NCBI GenBank assembly: GCA_023262965.1
Contig: JALQXX010000016.1
Coordinates: 1-33,360 of the forward strand
Source of the DNA: Candidatus Marinamargulisbacteria bacterium
Lineage (GTDB): Bacteria > Margulisbacteria > Marinamargulisbacteria > UBA817
Length of the DNA: 33,360 nt
Reading direction: 5' to 3'
Each line of letters starts with the position of its first letter. The stretch's first letter is position 1. The position numbers and the translations under genes are program-made. This document shows, piece by piece, positions 24,806 through 32,087 of the stretch. Below the pieces are notes generated by a model, which was not told where the DNA came from, searched no databases, and saw only the letters and a list, made by a program, of their open reading frames with translations.

Positions 24806-25912
24806 TTAAACGTCTTCTGTTAGACGATAACTTGTACTTCGTCCGCCGCCAGGGTTTTGAATAAATATACTTCGTTTTTTTAATTCTTGAATGTCTCGTA
24901 AAGCTGTATCACTTGAGCATTTGGTCATTTTTGCATATTTTGATGTATTCATATGTCCTTTAAAGTCATTTTCTAGCATACGATTAATAATTATACGTTG
25001 ACGTTTATTAACAGGTTCTTGATTTACTTTATTCCAAAGTCTTTGTTTATATAATACTGTGCTTAATGTATCCTCAGCATTAGAAATTGCATGTGAAAGG
25101 CAATCTAAAAACCATTCCAGCCAAGGCGTAATATCGGGGGTTCCACGTTGTTGTTGTTCAAGATTATTATAGTAATCCTTACGCTCCTTTTCTATTTGTG
25201 TAGACATACTATAAAAGCGGTTTGAGGTTCCATCTGCTCGTGCTAAAGCCATATCAGCAATCGCTCTTGCAATACGACCATTACCATCTTCAAAGGGATG
25301 AAGTGTTACAAACCATAAATGGGCAATTCCTGCACGAAGAACAGGGTCTGTGCCATCTTCATTATTAAACCATTTAAAAAAATCCTGCGTCTCTTTATTT
25401 AACCTGCCGGCATCAGGTGCTTCAAAGTGTACCGTTTCATGTCCCATAGGACCGGAAACGACTTGCATTGCGCCGGCTTCTTTTGTACGCCATCCCGCCA
25501 CGGTTATTTTATGCATACCGCTTCTTCTTGTAGGAAATAAAGCGGCATGCCAATCAAACATGCGTTTTTTTGTTAATGGGGCGTTAAAGTTTTGTGTTGC
25601 ATCAAGCATCATTTCCACAATACCCTCAACGTCACGACTTGCAGGGACAAGATCGGCAATATCAATTCCTAACCTTCTTGCGATAGATGATCTCACTTCT
25701 TCAAGATTAAGGTTTTGACCTTCAATGGCTGAAGATTTAATAACATCATTGGTTAAGGTATTAAGGTTTGCTTCTTGCTTTAATTCAAATCCTAATCCTT
25801 TCATTTTTCCAAGCAAAAGACCTTGTCGATGTCTAATCTCAGAAAGCTTAAACGTTAGTTTTTCTGTATCCCAAAAAAACGTGGTCCAATTTTTATATTC
25901 ATGTATCCACAT
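24806..25912 (-). CDS. Fic-domain protein with DUF4172 and C-terminal winged helix
   Basis: Probable AMP-transferase (Fic/DOC superfamily). The start is set at the ATG at 25912, which has GAGG 8 nt upstream; a GTG at 25921 would overlap that site. The 368 residues contain an N-terminal DUF4172 region (WIHEYKNWTTFFW...) that includes the inhibitory motif SSAIEG (60-65), so the enzyme should be self-inhibited (class II). The catalytic motif HPFEDGNGRIAR starts at H205 and is complete. The last 60 residues or so form a winged helix (YAKMTKCSSDTALRDIQELKKR), which could bind DNA. Two copies of one inverted repeat cover its promoter, so autoregulation by this domain is the simplest model. It is convergent with the DUF4143 gene. 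Confidence 0.9.
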   Translation of the reverse strand: MWIHEYKNWTTFFWDTEKLTFKLSEIRHRQGLLLGKMKGLGFELKQEANLNTLTNDVIKSSAIEGQNLNLEEVRSSIARRLGIDIADLVPASRDVEGIVEMMLDATQNFNAPLTKKRMFDWHAALFPTRRSGMHKITVAGWRTKEAGAMQVVSGPMGHETVHFEAPDAGRLNKETQDFFKWFNNEDGTDPVLRAGIAHLWFVTLHPFEDGNGRIARAIADMALARADGTSNRFYSMSTQIEKERKDYYNNLEQQQRGTPDITPWLEWFLDCLSHAISNAEDTLSTVLYKQRLWNKVNQEPVNKRQRIIINRMLENDFKGHMNTSKYAKMTKCSSDTALRDIQELKKRSIFIQNPGGGRSTSYRLTEDV

Positions 25913-25920
25913 AGTAAACA

Positions 25921-25924
25921 CCTC
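25921..25924 (-). promoter_or_regulatory. Shine-Dalgarno deciding the fic start
   Basis: GAGG on the minus strand, 8 nt before the ATG at 25912. It selects this ATG over the upstream in-frame GTG. Confidence 0.6.
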
Positions 25925-25930
25925 ATTATT

Positions 25931-25959
25931 TGCGGTGATTATAACATCTATTTACCGCA
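25931..25959. promoter_or_regulatory. Fic operator O1 (overlaps promoter)
   Basis: TGCGGTGA (25931-25938) and TTACCGCA (25952-25959) form an inverted repeat with a 13-bp gap. The first arm touches the -10 box and the second lies in the promoter spacer, so binding would block RNA polymerase. Confidence 0.65.
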
Positions 25960-25966
25960 TTTGCAA
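25938..25966 (-). promoter_or_regulatory. fic promoter
   Basis: On the minus strand TTGCAA (25966-25961), a 17-bp spacer, and a perfect TATAAT (25943-25938), giving a leader of roughly 20 nt with GAGG before the ATG. This is the best-matched promoter of the accessory part. Confidence 0.65.
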
Positions 25967-25972
25967 GAACAA

Positions 25973-26014
25973 TATCCGCAAATTATGCGGTGATTAAGTG
26001 TTTTATTCACCGCA
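25973..26014. promoter_or_regulatory. Fic operator O2 plus an extra half-site
   Basis: TGCGGTGA (25986-25993) and TCACCGCA (26007-26014) form a perfect inverted repeat, extendable to 11-bp arms, with the same 13-bp gap as O1. An additional half-site, TATCCGCA, is at 25973-25980. O2 begins 55 bp from O1. Confidence 0.65.
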
Positions 26015-26059
26015 TAATGCTTAAAACAATGTTGAGTTCTGAAGGGAAGTCACCAAATG

Positions 26060-26683
26060 TTATTTATCCGAAAAATCACTGGGTAGTTGCTTATCAATTG
26101 TTTCCCAATTCCAATAATCAATCATTGAAAAAGAGTTAATAATTGAGGGGCTGGGTTCTGAGAATATCTTTGGGTAATCGGTTTCTCCTAGTTCTGTCCG
26201 AACAGGAAAAGCCAACTGTTCTTTTTTGGTGTTGAATTCAGCCTGAATGCTTGGCTTATTTCCTCTGGCATCTAATCGTATCCATTTTTGGATTGATTCC
26301 AAATAAATGGCATTCAAGCCATGGAGTGTGAAGTAAGGTTTGGGCACTTTTTCATCAAATATGAGTTTTTGATAACAAAGCCCTGCTGGAATACCAATTG
26401 CACGATTCATTGCAGCTAGTAGATGGGATTTTGCAAAGCAAATTCCGTGACCTTTGTTCAGGACATCAGATGCAACATATGTAACCTCTGAATTTTTAAT
26501 ATCAAATGAGTGAGAAATTTCATCTCTTACAAACTCAAATAGTGCTTTTACCTTTTCAGGGCTAGTTTGACAAGATTGCGTTAAGGATTCAGCTTTAGAT
26601 TGTAATTTCGAATCATCACTATCGATAATATCTGTTACAGCCAGGTAGTCGTTAAGTTGTTTTTTATCAGGCATCAAAAACAT
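26060..26683 (-). CDS. Transglutaminase-like cysteine protein
   Basis: A 207-residue protein with the papain-like transglutaminase core. The three catalytic residues are visible in order: cysteine in KGHGICFAKSHLLAAM (C82), histidine in FTLHGLNAIY (H121) and aspartate in WIRLDARG (D138). In bacteria this superfamily includes peptidases and amidases acting on peptides or cell-wall fragments; the substrate is unknown here. No signal peptide is evident, so it is probably cytosolic. The ATG at 26683 is preferred over an upstream TTG (26713); a TATAAT box ends 10 nt before it. It lies upstream of fic on the same strand, but the fic operators and promoter separate them. Confidence 0.8.
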   Translation of the reverse strand: MFLMPDKKQLNDYLAVTDIIDSDDSKLQSKAESLTQSCQTSPEKVKALFEFVRDEISHSFDIKNSEVTYVASDVLNKGHGICFAKSHLLAAMNRAIGIPAGLCYQKLIFDEKVPKPYFTLHGLNAIYLESIQKWIRLDARGNKPSIQAEFNTKKEQLAFPVRTELGETDYPKIFSEPSPSIINSFSMIDYWNWETIDKQLPSDFSDK

Positions 26684-26750
26684 GGTGAAAGATATTATAT
26701 CATCTACAAACAATGTCTATTATGATTTTCATATATACATATATAGTCAC

Positions 26751-26893
26751 TTAAAGCCCACGTCCAATGTCAGCTTCTGTGTTATCAAAATCAATCGCTG
26801 TTGTTAAAACACATGGTCTGATTTCAACTGGGGTCGGGTTCATGTCATATTCAGGCGATAACCGCCACCCCCTTTGTCTTTTGCACCAAGCAT
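26751..26893 (-). other. Gap with two tiny overlapping frames, no supported gene
   Basis: Directly after the DUF4143 remnant there are two short frames, 17 codons (26893-26840) and 30 codons (26843-26751, ending in DNTEADIGRGL), overlapping as ATGA. They may be the decayed end of another gene. I do not recognise either, and nothing else is seen between 26684 and 26894. Confidence 0.25.
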
Positions 26894-26894
26894 T

Positions 26895-27566
26895 TTAAAT
26901 CTCCCACACCGAATTGATCGGCAAGTCATAGATATCATCATCCATTGCCATAGCTTGTTCGCCTGTGTAAAGAACAATGCCTTTTTTAAACGTACTGCCT
27001 GCTATCTCTTTTAAGGACTTCATACCTGATAAATCACTTTTTTTAATTGTTGTAGAGGCTTTAATTTCAATGCCTACAATGTGTTTGTTGTGACCTTCAA
27101 GAACAATATCAACTTCACTGCCAGACTGTGTTCTGTAATGATAAATATCGGGTTTTATTTCATGCCAGGTGGCCTGTTTTTTTAATTCCATCAGGCAGAA
27201 GTTTTCAAGCAAGGGACCTATTTTTGCACGATTATTCATAAAATCTTCTTGCGTTAGTTGCTTTAAATAACAAGAAAGTCCAGTGTCATTCAGATAAACT
27301 TTCGGTGATTTTGCAAGCCTTTTTTCTTTACTTGTAAACCATGCGGGAACTTCAACAACAAGGAATACCATTTGCAGGAGCCTATAATAACGCTTTAATG
27401 TAACCTTGTTAATATCCGTGATACGCCCCACGTCTGTAAGGTTGTTTAAATTCCCAACACGTTCAGCCAAAACAGATAGAACGTTTGGAAGATCTTTTAA
27501 TCCTTCTATTATGTTGCAAACACCTTGCGCTGCTTTGATTTCTGCTCTTCGCATGACTTCAATCAT
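26895..27566 (-). pseudogene. Truncated AAA/DUF4143 protein (C-terminal domain only)
   Basis: The 223-residue frame begins inside the family. It keeps the linker and winged-helix part (NLNNLTDVGRITDINKVTLKRYYRLL), the DUF4143 signature SPKVYLNDTGLSCYL, and the nuclease-like core SGSEVDIVLEG...VGIEIKAS, and ends normally (VWEI). The ATPase half of about 170 residues with Walker A and B is missing; upstream the frame meets a stop after about 18 codons. It is therefore a 5'-truncated remnant rather than a complete gene. It is distinct in sequence from the intact DUF4143 gene at 23619, so not a simple duplicate. The break coincides with a short tRNA T-arm-like sequence at 27591-27605. Confidence 0.75.
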
Positions 27567-27640
27567 CGTGAAAACAGTACCGTACCAAACGCGGGTTCGA
27601 ATCCCTATTTAGGATTCATTGGAAACCGCTATCATCATCA

Positions 27641-28387
27641 TCAACTCTTCTGGGCGATGTAAAAGCCATAGCTGAAATAACTTTGATATTTTTTGTAGAG
27701 GGAAACCTCCATTTTTTCGGACTCAATGATTGCTCTGGCATCATCAGATTTATGCTTATTGAGGAAAGCATCGTAGGCATTTTCCAGTGGGGTGTAATAG
27801 TTATCGATCCAGCTGGACTCTGGTAACGGAAAATAACCTTTAAGAACGAAGCCGTGTTCTTCTAACACTTTGATCTTATCTGAGGCCGTTGCGATCTCAG
27901 GGTATTCTACATCCCAATGTTGCTGGATTTCTGCCGGACGTTCTTTGGTCAACCATGTGATTTCAGAGGCTGCCAAAATGCCGCCGGGCTTCAGGAAGCG
28001 TTTGAAATATTCCACGCCTTTGGCAAAGCCCATATTGTAAATAGCTCCTTCCGCCCAGATAACATCAAGACTTCCTTTTTCAAAAAGCAGCTTTTCCATT
28101 GGTCCTGCCAGCGTTGTGATCTTATCAGCAACGCCATGCTTTTTTGCGTTGGCGTTCAGGATATCCAGAAAGTCCTGAAACAGATCAACTGCCGTTATAT
28201 CGGCGTTTAAATGTTTGGCTAATGTTACCGTGGACGCTCCGGTACCGCAGCCAATATCAGCTACGTTTAAAGGCTCAGAGCTGCTTGCCAAACCTGCCAG
28301 CTGCAATGCTTGTATGGTTTGTTCATCGCCACCGGGGCCTTGGCGTTTGTTGTCTTTGTGCAGATCAATCAGTAGATCGTAGTTCAT
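27641..28387 (-). CDS. Class I SAM-dependent methyltransferase
   Basis: A 248-residue Rossmann-fold methyltransferase. Motif I is VADIGCGTGASTVTLAK (about 41-57), motif II ends in ITAVDLFQDFLDIL, and the post-motif region has IWAEGAIYNMGF and a FLKPGGILAASE strand. The substrate cannot be told: the sequence lacks the NPPY/DPPY motif of DNA adenine methylases and the PC motif of cytosine-5 enzymes, so a small-molecule or protein substrate is more likely than DNA. The ATG at 28387 is 4 nt after the stop of the nuclease/helicase gene, and an AGGA formed by its last codons gives a 7-nt Shine-Dalgarno spacing. The two genes should be translated from one mRNA. Confidence 0.85.
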   Translation of the reverse strand: MNYDLLIDLHKDNKRQGPGGDEQTIQALQLAGLASSSEPLNVADIGCGTGASTVTLAKHLNADITAVDLFQDFLDILNANAKKHGVADKITTLAGPMEKLLFEKGSLDVIWAEGAIYNMGFAKGVEYFKRFLKPGGILAASEITWLTKERPAEIQQHWDVEYPEIATASDKIKVLEEHGFVLKGYFPLPESSWIDNYYTPLENAYDAFLNKHKSDDARAIIESEKMEVSLYKKYQSYFSYGFYIAQKS

Positions 28388-28391
28388 GTCC

Positions 28392-31300
28392 TTATCCTAT
28401 CTTATTTGAATACTCGTCCAGCCAGCAGAATGTATTAACCAGTTTCATCTGCTCGACAGTGTTGCATGGGATTTCCAGCAGTTTGGGATTGGCAACCACC
28501 ACCGCCAAACACTGTGCGCGTGAAACGGCAACATTTAGACGGTTCTTGCTGTATAGAAACTCAATATTGCGCGGCAGATATTCGGCGCTCGATGTCACCA
28601 TGGAAATCAGCACGATGGGAGCTTCTTGGCCTTGGAACTTATCAACGGTGCCGACCTTGGCATTGCCCGGCAGGATGGAGCGCAGATAATTGACTTGCAC
28701 ATTGTATGGCGTAACCACCAGAATATCGTCCTCGGTGATCGGGCGTGTGGTGCCATCACGGTCGGTAAACTCTTGGCCGAGCAAGGCATTATATGTGGCT
28801 TTGATGATTTTGCCTTCCTCTACGCTTGTTTGTGAGCAGCCTTCATGCTTTCCTGGGATCATGACAATCCCTTCATTGGGCAGATCAACGCCTTGCAGAT
28901 TCAGGCTACGTTCAGCGGTGCGTTCATGGGCTGTCAGGCGGCCATCATAAAAGGCGTCCGAAATAAATTGGCAGATACTCGGGCGCATGCGGCGCGTCTG
29001 GCCAAGGAATATACCTCGTTCAGCTGGTATGGTGGAATGATCGCCTAGCAAGAACTCCAGCACTGACAGGCCAGCTTCGCCCGGATGGGTGCCTTGGATG
29101 GGCTGACCCAGCTGCATTTGGTCACCGACCAGAATGATGTTCTTGGTCGCCGTGGCCATGGCTACCACATTGGCTGTGGCAACCTGTCCGGCTTCATCAA
29201 TGAACAGGTAATCAAGCTGACCATCAAAATGCGGGCTGGCAAAGGTCCATGCGGTGCCTGCGAATATAAGATTATCGCTAAGGCTCATATTCTCGGTCTT
29301 TGTTTCGGAGCGGATAAACTGCCCCTCAAAGATGGTCTCGTCATTCCCGCTGCTGGCTTTTTTGATGCCATGGAAGTTCACGCCTTTTTCAGCGGCAACG
29401 CTCTCCACTTTTTCAAGCAAGTTATGAATGGCCTTGTGCGAGTTGGAAGTAACACCGATTTTCTTGCCGCGTTTGATCAGGTCCACAATGATGTGGCTGC
29501 TGGTATAGGTTTTTCCTGCGCCCGGAGGGCCCTGGATAAAGAGATAGCTGTTGTCTAACGCCGCTATGGCTTCTAGCGCATCCCCTTGCAGGTCATCAGA
29601 AGTGATGACAGATTCACCCTCTTGTTTGCCCTGAATGCGCGGTACATTGCGTGCTAGAAGTTCGGTGGCGGCATGAGTGCCTTCTGTCGCTGCCAAAACG
29701 TGATCGGCGTAGCGGTAGATAGCGGAGCGGATAATCTTGCTGTCAATCGGTCCCGGCGGGCCAATAGATAGATTTTTAGGCAGAGCTTCTTTGTTTTTTC
29801 CGCGCTTGATTTTGACAATGCAGGCATCTTCATCAATTTCAACGATGGTGCCAGCGTTTTCCATAACGGCAATATCAACGGCCTGTGCGCCAACCTTCAG
29901 CTTGTATTCTTGTGATGGGAAGCGGTAGCTGTAAATCAGAGAGCGCTTTTCAGGCTCGGGGCTGCCAACTTGCTGCAAGCCACCCAGACATTCGGTATCG
30001 TCAATCAGCTCATCTTCAAATTTGTGCTGCCGTTCAAAGCTGCTCCACCATTGCGGCTTAGCTTCCCGGTTATGAAACTCCAGCAAATGTGAAAGCCGCT
30101 CATTGATTGGCGGTGGATTATCCTCAGTCACGCCAAGACGGGTTTGGTAATGCTCATATTCGATTTCCCAATCCTTGCGCTGTAGATCTTCTTCCTCGGT
30201 ATATTCAGGCAAGCCCTTAAACCACGGTGTATCTTCAGTCTTAAGCGTTAGTAGCCAATCGCGCAGCACGTGCGTAGAGACGCAATCTACTTCGTTATAA
30301 TCAGAAATCTCCTGCAGCAATTCATCCGCACCTGTTTCGCGCCACTCATTGTAAACGATGACGCTATCGGTGGCGGTCGCCACCGCATTGGACCGCTTAT
30401 CCATATAAAATGCTTCCATGTTTTTAATGGAATAGCCGGGTTCAGATGTACGGATGCTTTCACGAACTACCAGATACAGATCAACGAATTTCTGATTTCG
30501 GAGCAGATTATCTAGCTGCTCTTCACACACAGCGTAACGGCAGGACAAGCGTTTCAGGGCGGTGGTTTCATAATGGTTGTAATGATAGATATGGGCATGC
30601 GGATGTTTAGCCAGATGATCTGCCAGAAACCCCATGAAGCGTTTGAAGGTTCCTTTTTCCTCTTCATGGTCATGTGCCCAGAACGGCAAGAAGAGCCCTT
30701 TACCATCTTTGAAATAATAAACGCCAAACAAATATTCCAAGCCGTTTGGGTAAAGCGGATCACCTTCCATATCAAAGAACAGGTCACCATCATCCGGCAT
30801 AGGCATGCGGGTAAATCCCTTGCCCGGCGGGAATGGAATGATCTCGCATCTATTCTCACCCGTGGTGGCTTTGTGATGTTGCAGGACAGCTTGTGAGCGT
30901 AGGCGCAAAAACACATCACGGTTTAAATCAGGGATTTTGGTATCGGGAGATGTGGCGGCCAGTTCAGCAACGGTACGAATGCCAGCCTTCCTTAGCTTGT
31001 CCATCTGTGAGCGCTGGATATTGGCCACAAGGCTTAAATGGTCATCTTGTTCCCACTGCGATTTGCAGCCGTCACGCCATGGGCAGAAATTGCAATGGCC
31101 GCAAGGCTCAGGATATGAATCCGCAGGCAGGTTTTGTAGATAGGTTTCAAATCGGCCTTTGGCGCGGGTGTAGTAATAGAAAAAGTCAGCCACGCGGAAG
31201 CTGTGTTTTTGATGGTCGCCCAGAAACAGATGCATATCAGCTGGGCGCAGTCCCTGCAGATCGGTAATCAACTCAGAATAGACACAGAGCTGCATAATAT

Positions 31301-31730
31301 GCTTGGGTTCAGCTGTTCGTGCCAGTTTGGTATCCAGCACCTCATAGCTGAAATCACCTAAGTTGGACGGCGTATCGCACTTAATTAGAAAATCAGCATC
31401 GCCCCGCCAAGGTGGTGCAAAGAACACCGCCTGATAAATCACATCCGCACCGGATTGCATAGCCTCCAGTGTGAGCTGTGCGCGGTCTTGCAAATGGCGG
31501 TTTTTGGGGATTTCAACAACATACTTACCAGCGTCTTTGAGCTGCTGGAGGTACGTCGCCTCATGTTCCAAGCCTTTTTGCTGCAACAGTTGAGCAGTCA
31601 TGCTGGCCTCGGCCTTGTCCATATCTTCGCTTAGTGCCTTCACATCAAGGAGACTCGCATGGTGACACCCTAAAAAGGTAACCAAGTCTGATGGTGAGTA
31701 AAGAATCTGATCGTTACCGTATTGCTGCAT
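28392..31730 (-). CDS. TM0106-type RecB-like nuclease fused to SF1 (Dna2/Upf1-like) helicase
   Basis: A 1112-residue multidomain protein. Residues about 1-230 are a RecB-type PD-(D/E)XK nuclease: EVLDTKLAR (about 130-138) supplies the core, and CGHCNFCPWRDGC (about 210-222) looks like the cysteine cluster that holds an iron-sulphur or zinc site. Around 315-480 is an RNase H-like domain (DLFFDMEGDP ... HYNHYETTAL). The C-terminal half is a superfamily 1 helicase: Walker A IQGPPGAGKTYTSS (about 735), Walker B FIDEAGQ (about 845), QTRRMRPSI, TVDKFQGQEAP and the final RLNVAVSRA. All core motifs are intact. The family is thought to process DNA ends, but its physiological role is unproven. It is co-directional with the methyltransferase and lies beside broken restriction genes. 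Confidence 0.88.
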   Translation of the reverse strand: MQQYGNDQILYSPSDLVTFLGCHHASLLDVKALSEDMDKAEASMTAQLLQQKGLEHEATYLQQLKDAGKYVVEIPKNRHLQDRAQLTLEAMQSGADVIYQAVFFAPPWRGDADFLIKCDTPSNLGDFSYEVLDTKLARTAEPKHIMQLCVYSELITDLQGLRPADMHLFLGDHQKHSFRVADFFYYYTRAKGRFETYLQNLPADSYPEPCGHCNFCPWRDGCKSQWEQDDHLSLVANIQRSQMDKLRKAGIRTVAELAATSPDTKIPDLNRDVFLRLRSQAVLQHHKATTGENRCEIIPFPPGKGFTRMPMPDDGDLFFDMEGDPLYPNGLEYLFGVYYFKDGKGLFLPFWAHDHEEEKGTFKRFMGFLADHLAKHPHAHIYHYNHYETTALKRLSCRYAVCEEQLDNLLRNQKFVDLYLVVRESIRTSEPGYSIKNMEAFYMDKRSNAVATATDSVIVYNEWRETGADELLQEISDYNEVDCVSTHVLRDWLLTLKTEDTPWFKGLPEYTEEEDLQRKDWEIEYEHYQTRLGVTEDNPPPINERLSHLLEFHNREAKPQWWSSFERQHKFEDELIDDTECLGGLQQVGSPEPEKRSLIYSYRFPSQEYKLKVGAQAVDIAVMENAGTIVEIDEDACIVKIKRGKNKEALPKNLSIGPPGPIDSKIIRSAIYRYADHVLAATEGTHAATELLARNVPRIQGKQEGESVITSDDLQGDALEAIAALDNSYLFIQGPPGAGKTYTSSHIIVDLIKRGKKIGVTSNSHKAIHNLLEKVESVAAEKGVNFHGIKKASSGNDETIFEGQFIRSETKTENMSLSDNLIFAGTAWTFASPHFDGQLDYLFIDEAGQVATANVVAMATATKNIILVGDQMQLGQPIQGTHPGEAGLSVLEFLLGDHSTIPAERGIFLGQTRRMRPSICQFISDAFYDGRLTAHERTAERSLNLQGVDLPNEGIVMIPGKHEGCSQTSVEEGKIIKATYNALLGQEFTDRDGTTRPITEDDILVVTPYNVQVNYLRSILPGNAKVGTVDKFQGQEAPIVLISMVTSSAEYLPRNIEFLYSKNRLNVAVSRAQCLAVVVANPKLLEIPCNTVEQMKLVNTFCWLDEYSNKIG

Positions 31731-31834
31731 ATTATTTTTACAAAAACCCCCTTACTGTATTTTTATATTTTACACGCAGAACATTGCGCGATACGTTGAT
31801 ATTAACAATAATCGAATTACAGAGTTTTGTCGAG

Positions 31835-32035
31835 ATGATTTTGACGTTAAAAGATATAGCCACGGTTTCATCGATAGTGACATGTCGCTCTCGGATTGAG
31901 GCATCCAAGGATGGTAACGTTAGGGTCATTCAGATGAAAGGTCTTGGTGATGACAACTTCGTGCATCTGATTGAAAGCAACTATTCTATCTACGGAATGG
32001 AATTGAATTACAGGTTAATCCAAAATGGGACATAA
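31835..32035 (+). pseudogene. N-terminal stub of a type I restriction specificity subunit (HsdS-like)
   Basis: The frame from ATG 31835 encodes 66 residues. LKDIATVSS...CRSRIEAS and GNVRVIQMKGLGDDN match the start of HsdS-type target-recognition domains (usual form LKDIA-V-SG-FR-R-E followed by VIQMKD), after which the frame runs into TGGGACA repeats and stops. A complete subunit is 180-450 residues, so more than half is lost. Two conserved positions also look degraded (expected glycine and phenylalanine before RSRI). The frame is open further upstream to 31691, but that part is antisense to the helicase and has no family match. No hsdR or hsdM is in the window. Confidence 0.6.
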
Positions 32036-32052
32036 TTGGGACAAATGGGACA
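32026..32052 (+). repeat. Three direct repeats TGGGACA
   Basis: TGGGACA occurs at 32026, 32037 and 32046 (spacing 11 and 9 bp), each preceded by an A/T run. The HsdS stub ends inside the first. It may be a protein-binding array or the scar of a rearrangement. Confidence 0.6.
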
Positions 32053-32053
32053 C

Positions 32054-32087
32054 CCGCTGGCGGCCCCCAGCCAGCGGTTTCTTTTTT
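32054..32087 (+). terminator. Rho-independent terminator
   Basis: A perfect 8-bp stem, CCGCTGGC (32054-32061) and GCCAGCGG (32070-32077), with an 8-nt loop is followed by TTTCTTTTTT on the plus strand. It would end transcripts of the HsdS stub before the convergent helicase gene. There is no T-tract for the minus strand. Confidence 0.85.

Noticed and set aside
25921-26017. CRISPR-like repeat array upstream of fic
   Set aside because: Repeats are 8-11 bp inverted pairs over a promoter, not direct repeats with unique spacers.
26684-26713. TTG start for the transglutaminase-like gene
   Set aside because: The extension reads through a TATAAT box and no ribosome site precedes it; the ATG at 26683 is preferred.
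27591-27605. tRNA gene suggested by a T-loop-like sequence
   Set aside because: Only three of five T-stem pairs form and no D arm, anticodon arm or acceptor stem can be placed around it.
29085-29558. 157-codon plus-strand frame inside the nuclease-helicase gene
   Set aside because: It is antisense to the conserved helicase motifs and lacks a promoter or ribosome site.
31691-31834. Upstream extension of the HsdS-like frame on the plus strand
   Set aside because: It is antisense to the start of the nuclease-helicase gene, has no family match, and the HsdS similarity begins at the ATG at 31835.
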